Assembly (NCBI RefSeq): GCF_000003605.2 | Contig: NW_003134548.1 | Coordinates: 1-30,424 of the forward strand | Length of the DNA: 30,424 bases | Direction of reading: 5' to 3' | Source of the DNA: Saccoglossus kowalevskii | Taxonomy: Eukaryota; Hemichordata; Enteropneusta; Harrimaniidae | Shown: positions 12,495 through 21,421 of the stretch, piece by piece | Layout: every line of letters starts with the position of its first letter | Position numbering within the stretch: position 1 is the stretch's first letter | Position numbers and translations under genes: made by a program | The notes under the pieces: generated by a model | The model's database searches: none | Told to the model about the DNA's origin: nothing | What the model saw: only the letters and a program-made list of their open reading frames with translations

Positions 12495-12507
12495 AGGTCA
12501 TAGGTCA
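12495..12507 (+). promoter_or_regulatory. DR1-type AGGTCA direct repeat, one per unit
   Basis: AGGTCA-T-AGGTCA is a perfect direct repeat of the nuclear-receptor half-site with a 1-bp spacer. This is the DR1 layout bound by RXR/USP, HNF4, COUP-TF/Svp and PPAR-RXR type receptors. It occurs once in each of the 33 units, about 385-390 bp from the unit start. In 31 units both half-sites are intact (unit 7, 5982-5994, has G as spacer). One half-site is mutated in unit 4 (3187-3199) and unit 15 (13427-13439). The sequence match is direct observation. Binding is inference, since a non-functional motif would also be copied by homogenisation. Confidence 0.6.
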
Positions 12508-12529
12508 ATCTAGAAGATACTTGTGCAAG

Positions 12530-12537
12530 CGATATCG
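12530..12537. other. Co-varying 8-bp palindrome CGATATCG / AGATATCT
   Basis: Family A and B2 units carry CGATATCG here. B1 units carry AGATATCT at the same place (for example 2289-2296 and 10666-10673). Both outer bases change together, so both versions are perfect palindromes. By my count 19 units have C..G, 11 have A..T, and three (17, 28, 29) have TGATATCG, which breaks symmetry by a C-to-T change at a CpG. No unit has A..G or C..T. It could be a dimer-binding site or simply two linked haplotypes. Confidence 0.6.
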
Positions 12538-12591
12538 ATTTAAAACATCCAAAAACATGAAATAGCCGCAAATTCGGAATAATAATCCATG

Positions 12592-12597
12592 CAGCTG
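12592..12597. promoter_or_regulatory. E-box CAGCTG
   Basis: The palindromic E-box core CAGCTG is kept in all units, including those where flanking bases differ (atgCAGCTGtg, attCAGCTGtg, and atACAGCTGTg in units 1-2). bHLH proteins bind this core in many eukaryotes. A 6-bp core is weak evidence for function. Confidence 0.3.
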
Positions 12598-12791
12598 TGG
12601 GGTTAGGTGCTCGACAAATGTTTAAAGTAAAGCACAATCGGGCGTGGTTCGTACTTGCATGGGAGACTCCCTGACTAAACGACCTTTTGAATTTTTGTTT
12701 GTTTCAACACGCACATGGAAAAGATGTAAGGCAACGTTCCGGCACTTTTTCTTACTGTGATGTCAATCATTTATAGTAGAAAATCGAGGCA

Positions 12792-12842
12792 TTTTTGTAA
12801 CTTTTTCAATTAATGGAAAATTTTCAAATTCATTCTAATTTT
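12792..12842 (+). other. Phased A/T-tract cluster with A4T4 palindrome
   Basis: T5 tracts at 12792 and 12802 are followed by AATT (12808-12811), the palindrome GAAAATTTTC (12816-12825), AAATT (12826-12830) and AATTTT (12837-12842). Several centres fall about 10 bp apart. A4T4-type tracts in helical phase are known to bend DNA. The block is conserved in every unit; family A has TTAATTAA where B has CAATTAAT. Confidence 0.5.
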
Positions 12843-12902
12843 CACGAACAAGTTGTGGATGCTGTTGGCACGTAGTGGGTGTTACACTGTTAACGCATCC
12901 TG

Positions 12903-12951
12903 CAAAGTTGTTCAAAGTGATTACAAAGTTGTACAAAGTTATTGCAAATTT
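12903..12951 (+). repeat. CAAAG short repeat with 10.5-bp spacing
   Basis: CAAAGTT, CAAAGTG, CAAAGTT, CAAAGTT and CAAATTT start at 12903, 12913, 12924, 12934 and 12945, giving steps of 10, 11, 10 and 11 bp. This matches the B-DNA helical repeat, so the AAA/TT steps fall on one face of the helix. It is present in all units with small changes. It suggests curvature or rotational nucleosome positioning. Confidence 0.65.
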
Positions 12952-12954
12952 GGT

Positions 12955-12968
12955 AAATGCATTTGCAT
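12955..12968. promoter_or_regulatory. Octamer/MORE-like site over AAATGCATTT palindrome (family B)
   Basis: AAATGCATTT (12955-12964) is a 10-bp palindrome. It runs into ATTTGCAT (12961-12968), the exact reverse complement of the POU octamer ATGCAAAT. ATGCATTTGCAT (12957-12968) differs at one base from the POU-dimer MORE element ATGCATATGCAT. Family B copies (units 2-22, 28-32) have this form. Family A copies have ATTTACAT in place of the octamer. Confidence 0.45.
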
Positions 12969-13041
12969 ATATGACCAAGTTGTTATCATATAACAATCCA
13001 CATTTGTAAAGTAGGGAAATTTAATAAAAGCCCGTTAAAAG

Positions 13042-13973
13042 CAGCTTATAGATATTCACATGAGGTGACTGTAAAATGTTAGAAAACAGCGTGCAAAGTT
13101 TGAAAAAACGAAGAAAATGTTGGCGGAGTTGCTAGTTTATTTAGCCTAAGTCATTGTAATGACAACCCCGCAGTTAAATTTTGAAAGCATTGAGTAAATT
13201 TGCCGATAACGCCTCATATCGAAGCAGATTATCACAACAGTCAATCGAAATATTGACAACAAACTGTATGCAAAGTTGTAAAAAGCGGTTGCGAAGTAGG
13301 TAGTTTCATTCGGGATTGTTACCTGTGATATCATATTAACAAGTCCCGTAGTTGAACATTCGAAAATGTGAATAAATATTTCGTAACATGCTGTTTAATT
13401 ACCGTAGTTTTATTACAAGTATGTAGAAGTCATAGGTCAATCTAGAAGATACTTGTGCAAGCGATATCGATTTAAAACATCCAAAAACATGAAATAGCCG
13501 CAAATTCGGAATAATAATCCATGCAGCTGTGGGGTTAGGTGCTCGACAAATGTTTAAAGTAAAGCACAATCGGGCGTGGTTAGGACTTGCATGGGAGACT
13601 CCCTGACTAAACGACCTTTTGAATTTTTGTTTGTTTCAACACGCACATGAAAAAGATGTAAGGCAACGTTCCGGCACTTTTTCTTACTGTGATGTCAATC
13701 ATTTATAGTAGAAAATCGAGGCATTTTTGTAACTTTTTCAATTAATGGAAAATTTTCAAATTCATTCTAATTTTCACGAACAAGTTGTGGATGCTGTCGA
13801 CACGTAGTGGGTGTTACACTGTTAACGCATCCTGCAAAGTTGTTCAAAATGATTACAAAGTTGTACAAAGTTATTGCAAATTTGGTAAATGCATTTGCAT
13901 ATATGACCAAGTTGTTATCATATAACGATCCACATTTGTAAAGTAGGGAAATTTAATAAAAGCCCGTTAAAAG
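13042..13973 (+). repeat. Satellite unit 15 (B2, 932 bp)
   Basis: B2 unit with gctgtcgacacg and catcctgc. The first DR1 half-site is damaged (AAGTCA-T-AGGTCA, 13427-13439). Private variants: ttcaaaatgatt, gcacatgaaaaag and cataacgatcc. Confidence 0.93.
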
Positions 13974-14905
13974 CAGCTTATAGATATTCACATGAGGTGA
14001 CTGTAAAATGTTAGAAAACAGCGTGCAAAGTTTGAAAAAACGAAGGAAATGTTGGCGGAGTTGCTAGTTTATTTAGCCTAAGTCATTGTAATGACAACCC
14101 CGCAGTTAAATTTTGAAAGCATTGAGTAAATTTGCCGATAACGCCTCATATCGAAGCAGATTATCACAACAGTCAATCGAAATATTGACAACAAACTGTA
14201 TGCAAAGTTGTAAAAAGCGGTTGCAAAGTAGGTAGTTTCATTCGGGATTGTTAGCTGTGATATCATATTAACAAATCCCGTAGTTGAACATTCGAAAATG
14301 TGAATAAATATTTCGTAACATGCTGTTTAATTACCGTAGTTTTATTACAAGTATGTAGAGGTCATAGGTCAATCTAGAAGATACTTGTGCAAGCGATATC
14401 GATTTAAAACATCCAAAAACATGAAATAGCCGCAAATTCGGAATAATAATCCATGCAGCTGTGGGGTTAGGTGCTCGACAAATGTTTAAAGTAAAGCACA
14501 ATCGGGCGTGGTTCGTACTTGCATGGGAGACTCCCTGACTAAACGACCTTTTGAATTTTTGTTGTTTCAACACGCACATGGAAAAGATGTCAGGCAACGT
14601 TCCCGGCACTTTTTCTTACTGTGATGTCAATCATTTATAGTAGAAAATCGAGGCATTTTTGTAACTTTTTCAATTAATGGAAAATTTTCAAATTCGTTCT
14701 AATTTTCACGAACAAGTTGTGGATGCTGTTGGCACGTAGTGGGTGTTACACTGTTAACGCATCCTGCAAAGTTGTTCAAAGTGATTACAAAGTTGTACAA
14801 AGTTATTGCAAATTTGGTAAATGCATTTGCATATATGACCAAGTTGTTATCATATAACAGTCCACATTTGTAAAGTAAGGACATTTAATAAAAGCCCGTT
14901 AAAAG
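13974..14905 (+). repeat. Satellite unit 16 (B2, 932 bp)
   Basis: B2 unit with a 1-nt loss in ttgttgtttc, a 1-nt gain in gttcccggc, and gatgtcaggc in place of gatgtaaggc (shared in part with unit 17). Also private taaagtaaggac. DR1 at 14359-14371. Confidence 0.93.
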
Positions 14906-15831
14906 CAGCTTATAGATATTCACATGAGGTGACTGTAAAATGTTAGAAAACAGCGTGCAATGTTTGAAAAATCGAAGGAAATGTTGGCGGAGTTGCTAGT
15001 TTATTTAGCCAAAGTCATTGTAATGACAACCCCGCAATTAAATTTGGAAAGCATTGAGTAAATTTGCCGATAACGCCTCATATCTAAGCAGATTATCACA
15101 ACAGTCAATCGAAATATTGACAACAAACTGTATGCAAAGTTGTAAAACGCGGTTGCGAAGTAGGTAGTTTCATTCGGGATTGTTACCTGTGATATCATAT
15201 TAACAAGTCCCGTAGTTGAACATTCGAAAATGTGAATAAATATTCGTAACATGCTGTTTAATTACCGTAGTTTTATTACAAGTATGTAGAGGTCATAGGT
15301 CAATCTAGAAGATACTTGTGCAAGTGATATCGATTTAAAACATCCAAAAACATGAAATAGCCGCAAATTCGGAATAATAATCCATTCAGCTGTGGGGTTA
15401 GGCGCTCGACAAATGTTTAAAGTAAAGCACAATCGGGCGTGATTAGTACTTGCATGGGAGACTCCCTGACTAAACGACCTTTTGAATTTTTGTTTGTTTC
15501 AACACGCACATGGAAAAGATGTCAGCAACGTTCCGGCACTTTTTCTTACTGTGATGTCAATCATTTATAGTAGAAAATCGAGGATTTTTGTAACTTTTTC
15601 ATTAATGGAAAATTTTCAATTCGTTCTATTTTCACGAACAAGTTGTGGATGCTGTCGACACGTAGTGGGTGTTACACTGTTAACGCATCCTGCAAAGTTG
15701 TTCAAAGTGATTAAAAAGTTGTACAAAGTTATTGCAAATTTGGTAAATGCATTTGCATATATGACCAAGTTGTTATCATATAACAATCCACATTTGTAAA
15801 GTAGGGAAATTTAATAAAAGCCCGTTAAAAG
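14906..15831 (+). repeat. Satellite unit 17 (B3-like, 926 bp, many 1-nt losses)
   Basis: Shares a set of markers with units 28-31: caatgtttgaaaaatcg, the 1-nt deletion aatattcgtaac, TGATATCG (15325-15332, a broken palindrome), ccattcagctg, ggcgctcg and gtgattag. Five further single-base losses between 15520 and 15630 look like sequencing error. DR1 at 15290-15302. Confidence 0.93.
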
Positions 15832-16763
15832 CAGCTTATATATATTCACATGAGGTGACTGTAAAATGTTAGAAAACAGCGTGCAAAGTTTGAAAAAACG
15901 AAGGAAATGTTGGCGGAGTTGCTAGTTTATTTAGCCTAAGTCATTGTAATGACAACCCCGCAGTTAAATTTTGAAAGCATTGAGTAAATTTGCCGATAAC
16001 GCCTCATATCGAAGCAGATTATCACAACAGTCAATCGAAATATTGACAACAAACTGTATGCAAAGTTGTAAAAAGCGGTTGCGAAGTAGGTAGTTTCATT
16101 CGGGATTGTTACCTGTGATATCATATTAACAAGTCCCGTAGTTGAACATTCGAAAATGTGAATAAATATTTCGTAACATGATGTTTAATTACCGTAGTTT
16201 TATTACAAGTATGTAGAGGTCATAGGTCAATCTAGAAGATACTTGTGCAAGCGATATCGATTTAAAACATCCAAAAACATGAAATAGCCGCAAATTCGGA
16301 ATAATAATCCATGCAGCTGTGGGGTTAGGTGCTCGACAAATGTTTAAAGTAAAGCAAAATCGGGCGTGGTTAGTACTTGCATGGGAGACTCCCTGACTAA
16401 ACGACCTTTTGAATTTTTGTTTGTTTCAACACGCACATGGAAAAGATGTAAGGCAACGTTCCGGCACTTTTTCTTACTGTGATGTCAATCATTTATAGTA
16501 GAAAATCGAGGCATTTTTGTAACTTTTTCAATTAATGGAAAATTTTCAAATTCATTCTAATTTTCACGAACAAGTTGTGGATGCTGTCGACACGTAGTGG
16601 GTGTTACACTGTTAACGCATCCTGCAAAGTTGTTCAAAGTGATTACAAAGTTGTACAAAGTTATTGCAAATTTGGTAAATGCATTTGCATATATGACCAA
16701 GTTGTTATAATATAACAATCCACATTTGTAAAGTAGGGAAATTTAATAAAAGCCCGTTAAAAG
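15832..16763 (+). repeat. Satellite unit 18 (B2, 932 bp)
   Basis: B2 unit opening with tatatattcac. Private variants: aacatgatgttt, aaagcaaaatcggg and ttataatataac. DR1 at 16217-16229. Confidence 0.94.
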
Positions 16764-17695
16764 CAGCTTATATATATTCACATGAGGTGACTGTAAAATG
16801 TTAGAAAACAGCGTGCAAAGTTTGAAAAAACGAAGGAAATGTTGGCGGAGTTGCTAGTTTATTTAGCCTAAGTCATTGTAATGACAACCCCGCAGTTAAA
16901 TTTTGAAAGCATTGAGTAAATTTGCCGATAACGCCTCATATCTAAGCAGATTATCACAACAGTCAATCGAAATATTGACAACAAACTGTATGCAAAGTTG
17001 TAAAACGCGGTTGCGAATTAGGTAGTTTCATTCGGGATTGTTACCTGTGATATCATATTAACAAGTCCCGTAGTTGAACATTCGAAAATGTGAATAAATA
17101 TTTCGTAACATGCTGTTTAATTACCGTAGTTTTATTACAAGTATGTAGAGGTCATAGGTCAATCGAGAAGATACTTGTGCAAGCGATATCGATTTAAAAC
17201 ATCCAAAAACATGAAATAGCCGCAAATTCGGAATAATAATCCATGCAGCTGTGGGGTTAGGTGCTCGACAAATGTTTAAAGTAAAGCACAATCGGGCGTG
17301 GTTAGTACTTGCATGGGAGACTCCCTGACTAAACGACCTTTTGAATTTTTGTTTGTTTCAACACGCACATGGAAAAGATGTAAGGCAACGTTCCGGCACT
17401 TTTTCTTACTGTGATGTCAATCATTTATAGTAGAAAATCGAGGCATTTTTGTAACTTTTTCAATTAATGGAAAATTTTCAAATTCATTCTAATTTTCACG
17501 AACAAGTTGTGGATGCTGTTGGCACGTAGTGGGTGTTACACTGTTAACGCATCCTGCAAAGTTGTTCAAAGTGATTACAAAGTTGTACAAAGTTATTGCA
17601 AATTTGGTAAATGCATTTGCATATATGACCAAGTTGTTATCATATAACAATCCACATTTGTAAAGTAGGGAAATTTAATAAAAGCCCGTTAAAAG
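16764..17695 (+). repeat. Satellite unit 19 (B2, 932 bp)
   Basis: B2 unit very close to unit 9, sharing gcgaattagg (in-frame stop at 17018-17020, minus strand), caatcgagaag and aaaacgcgg. It differs at catcctgc. DR1 at 17149-17161. Confidence 0.94.
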
Positions 17696-18624
17696 CAGCT
17701 TATATATATTCACATGAGGTGACTGTAAAATGTTAGAAAACAGCGTGCAAAGTTTGAAAAAACGAAGGAAATGTTGGCGGAGTTGCTAGTTTATTTAGCC
17801 TAAGTCATTGTAATGACAACCCCGCAGTTAAATTTTGAAAGCATTGAGTAAATTTGCCGATAACGCCTCATATCTAAGCAGATTATCACAACAGTCAATC
17901 GAAATATTGACAACAAACTGTATGCAAAGTTGTAAAACGCGGTTGCGAAGTAGGTAGTTTCATTCGGGATTGTTACTTGTGATATCATATTAACAAGTCC
18001 CGTAGTTGAACATTCGAAAATGTGAATAAATATTTCGTAACATGCTGTTTAATTACCGTAGTTTTATTACAAGTATGTAGAGGTCATAGGTCAATCTAGA
18101 AGATACTTGTGCAAGCGATATCGATTTAAACATCCAAAAACATGAAATAGCCGCAAATTCGGAATAATAATCCATGCAGCTGTGGGGTAGGTGCTCGACA
18201 AATGTTTAAAGTAAAGCACAATCGGGCGTGGTTAGTACTTGCATGGGAGATTCCTGACTAAACGACCTTTTGAATTTTTGTTTGTTTCAACACGCACATG
18301 GAAAAGATGTAAGGCAACGTTCCGGCACTTTTTCTTACTGTGATGTCAATCATTTATAGTAGAAAATCGAGGCATTTTTGTAACTTTTTCAATTAATGGA
18401 AAATTTTCAAATTCATTCTAATTTTCACGAACAAGTTGTGGATGCTGTTGGCACGTAGTGGGTGTTACACTGTTAACGCATCGTGCAAAGTTGTTCAAAG
18501 TGATTACAAAGTTGTACAAAGTTATTGCAAATTTGGTAAATGCATTTGCATATATGACCAAGTTGTTATCATATAACAATCCACATTTGTAAAGTAGGGA
18601 AATTTAATAAAAGCCCGTTAAAAC
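17696..18624 (+). repeat. Satellite unit 20 (B2, 929 bp)
   Basis: B2 unit with three 1-nt losses close together at about 18127-18255 (gatttaaacatc, gtggggtagg, gggagattcctg). DR1 at 18081-18093. Confidence 0.93.
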
Positions 18625-19556
18625 CAGCTTATAGATATTCACTTGAGGTGACTGTAAAATGTTAGAAAACAGCGTGCAAAGTTTGAAAAAACGAAGGAAA
18701 TGTTGGCGGAGTTGCTAGTTTATTTAGCCTAAGTCATTGTAATGACAACCCCGCAGTTAAATTTTGAAAGCATTGAGTAAATTTGCCGATAACGCCTCAT
18801 ATCTAAGCAGATTATCACAATAGTCAATCGAAATATTGACAACAAACTGTATGCAAAGTTGTAAAACGCGGTTGCGAAGTAAGTAGTTTCATTCGGGATT
18901 GTTACCTGTGATATCATATTAACAAGTCCCGTAGTTGAACATTCGAAAATGTGAATAAATATTTCGTAACATGCTGTTTAATTACCGTAGTTTTATTACA
19001 AGTATGTAGAGGTCATAGGTCAATCTAGAAGATACTTGTACAAGCGATATCGATTTAAAACATCCAAAAACATGAAATAGCCGCAAATTCGGAATAATAA
19101 TCCATGCAGCTGTGGGGTTAGGTGCTCGACAAATGTTTAAAGTAAAGCACAATCGGGCGTGGTTAGTACTTGCATGGGAGACTCCCTGACTAAACGACCT
19201 TTTGTATTTTTGTTTGTTTCAACACGCACATGGAAAAGATGTAAGGCAACGTACCGGCACTTTTTCTTCCTGTGATGTCAATCATTTATAGTAGAAAATC
19301 GAGGCATTTTTGTAACTTTTTCAATTAATGGAAAATTTTCAAATTCGTTCTAATTTTCACGAACAAGTTGTGGATGCTGTCGGCACGTAGTGGGTGTTAC
19401 ACTGTTAACGCATCGTGCAATGTTGTTCAAAGTGATTACATAGTTGTACAAAGTTATTGCAAATTTGGTAAATGCATTTGCATATATGACCAAGTTGTTA
19501 TCATATAACAATCCACATTTGTAAAGTAGGGAAATTTAATAAAATCCCGTTAAAAG
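18625..19556 (+). repeat. Satellite unit 21 (B2 front, B1 back, 932 bp)
   Basis: Front half matches unit 10 (cacaatagtcaatc, gaagtaagtag). The back half switches to B1 (ttttgtatttttg, cgtaccgg, cttcctgtg). Private: caatgttgttc and acatagttg. DR1 at 19010-19022. Confidence 0.94.
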
Positions 19557-20490
19557 CAGCTTATAGATATTCACATGAGGTGACTGTAAAATGTTAGAAA
19601 ACAGCGTGCAAAGTTTGAAAAAACGAAGGAAATGTTGGCGGAGTTGCTAGTTTATTTAGCCTAAGTCATTGTAATGGTATCCCCGCAGTTAAATTTGGAA
19701 AGCATTGAGTAAATTTGCCGATAACGCCTCATATCTAAGCAGATTATCACAACAGTCAATCGAAATATTGACAACAAACTGTATGCAAAGTTGTAAAAAG
19801 CGGTTGCGAAGTAGGTAGTTTCATTCGGGATTGTTACCTGTGATATCATATTAACAAGTCCCGTAGTTGAACATTCGAAAATGTGAATAAATATTTCGTA
19901 ACATGCTGTTTAATTACCGTAGTTTTGTTACAAGTATGTAGAGGTCATAGGTCAATCTAGAAGATACTTGTACAAGAGATATCTATTTAAAACATCCAAA
20001 AACATGAAATAGTCACAAATTCGGAATAATAATCCATGCAGCTGTGGGGTTAGGTGCTCGACAAATGTTTAAAGTAAAGCACAATCGGGCGTGATTAGTA
20101 CTTGCATGGGAGACTCCCTTACTAAACGACCTTTTGTATTTTTGTTTGTTTCAACACGCACATGGAAAAGATGTAAGGCAACGTACCGGCACTTTTTCTT
20201 CCTGTGATGTCAATCATTTATAGTAGAAAATCGAGGCATTTTTGTAACTTTTTCAATTAATGGAAAATTTTCAAATTCGTTCTAATTTTCACGAACAAGT
20301 TGTGGATGCTGTCGGCACGTAGTGGGTGTTACACTGTTAACGCATCGTGCAAAGTTGTTCAAAGTGATTACAAAGTTGTACAAAGTTATTGCAAATTTGG
20401 TAAATGCATTTGCATATATGACCAAGTTGTTAGCATATATAAAAATCCACATTTGTAAAGTAGGGAAATTTAATAAAATCCCGTTAAAAG
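19557..20490 (+). repeat. Satellite unit 22 (B1 with a short family A patch, 934 bp)
   Basis: Has taatggtatcccc and atagtcacaaattc. B1 throughout, except a short family A patch (gttagcatatataaaaatcc, near 20428-20447, with an extra AT) set between B sequence on both sides. DR1 at 19942-19954. Confidence 0.93.
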
Positions 20491-21421
20491 CAGCTTATAG
20501 ATATTCACATGAGGTGACTGTAAAATGTTAGAAAACAGCGTGCAAAGTTTGAAAAAACGAAGGAAATGTTGGCGGAGTTGCTAGTTTATTTAGCCTAAGT
20601 CATTGTAATGATATCCCCGCAGTTAAATTTGGAAAGCATTGAGTAAATTTGCCGATAACGCCTCATATCTAAGCAGATTATCACAACAGTCAATCGAAAT
20701 ATTGACAACAAACTGTATGCAAAGTTGTAAAAAGCGGTTGCGAAGTAGGTAGTTTCATTCGGGATTGTTACCTGTGATATCATATTAACAAGTCCCGTAG
20801 TTGAACATTCGAAAATGTGAATAAATATTTCGTAACATGCTGTTTAATTACCGTAGTTTTGTTACAAGTATGTAGAGGTCATAGGTCAATCTAGAAGATA
20901 CTTGTACAAGAGATATCTATTTAAAACATCCAAAAACATGAAATAGTCACAAATTCGGAATAATAATCCATGCAGCTGTGGGGTTAGGTGCTCGACAAAT
21001 GTTTAAAGTAAAGCACAATCGGGCGTGATTAGTACTTGCATGGGAGACTCCCTTACTAAACGACCTTTTGAATTTTTGTTTGTTTCAACACGCACATGGA
21101 AAAGATTGAAGGCAACGTTCCGGCACTTTTTCTACTGTGATGTCAATCATTTATAGTAGAAAGTCGAGGCATTTTTGTAACTTTTTTAATTAATGGAAAA
21201 TTTTCAAATTCGTTCTAATTTTCATGAACAAGTTGTGGATGCTGTCGGCACGTAGTGGGTGTTACGCTGTTGACGCATCGTGCAAAGTTGTTCAAAGTGA
21301 TTACAAAGTTGTACAAAGTTATTGCAAATTTGGTAAATGCATTTACATATATGACCAAGTTGTTAGCATATAAAAATCCACATTTGTAAAGTAGGGAAAT
21401 TTAATAAAAGCCCGTTCAAAG
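20491..21421 (+). repeat. Satellite unit 23 (B-to-A recombinant, 931 bp)
   Basis: The front is near-identical to unit 22 (taatgatatcccc, atagtcacaaattc, ctcccttactaaac). From about 21100 it becomes family A (aaaagattgaagg, ttttctactg, aaagtcgagg, GTAAATGCATTTAC, gcatataaaaatcc). DR1 at 20876-20888. Confidence 0.94.

Larger units (their letters stand above)
12110..13041 (+). repeat. Satellite unit 14 (B2, 932 bp), reference unit
   Basis: A clean 932-bp B2 unit used here for motif positions. A hand count gives 185 G, 145 C and 32 CpG, that is 35.4% GC and CpG observed/expected of about 1.1, with more G than C on this strand. DR1 at 12495-12507. Confidence 0.96.
12161..13092 (+). repeat. Cryptic five-fold ~186-bp sub-repeat within the unit
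   Basis: In unit 14 the string GCAAAGTT starts at 12161, 12338, 12902 and again at 13093, with GCAAG at 12525. The spacings are 177, 187, 377 (about 2 x 188) and 191. The 27 nt at 12338-12364 match 12902-12928 at 21 positions. Other pairs in a similar register are ACAA..CCCG.AGTT at 12230 and 12407 (177 apart); CTGTGATRTCA at 12391 and 12755 (364, about 2 x 182); TAGTTGAACATTCGA at 12417 against TAGTAGAAAATCGA at 12774 (357); and GTT...TCGA.AAATGT at 12419 and 12602 (183). The simplest reading is that the 932-bp unit arose from five tandem copies of a nucleosome-sized monomer that have since diverged. Alignment statistics were not computed. Confidence 0.7.

Noticed and set aside
12899-12968. 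CRISPR-like array of short repeats
   Set aside because: The CAAAG copies are only 10-11 bp apart with no spacers, and the setting is a eukaryotic-type satellite. No cas genes are present.
13020-13030. AATAAA polyadenylation signal (taataaaag)
   Set aside because: Common by chance in AT-rich DNA and recurring only as part of the repeat. No coding region is associated with it.
15482-15799. 105-codon plus-strand ORF
   Set aside because: Present only in unit 17, where a cluster of 1-nt deletions joins frames. Absent from all other copies of the same sequence.
20322-20531. 69-codon plus-strand ORF in unit 22
   Set aside because: Created by the 2-bp gain in the family A patch; found in no other unit.
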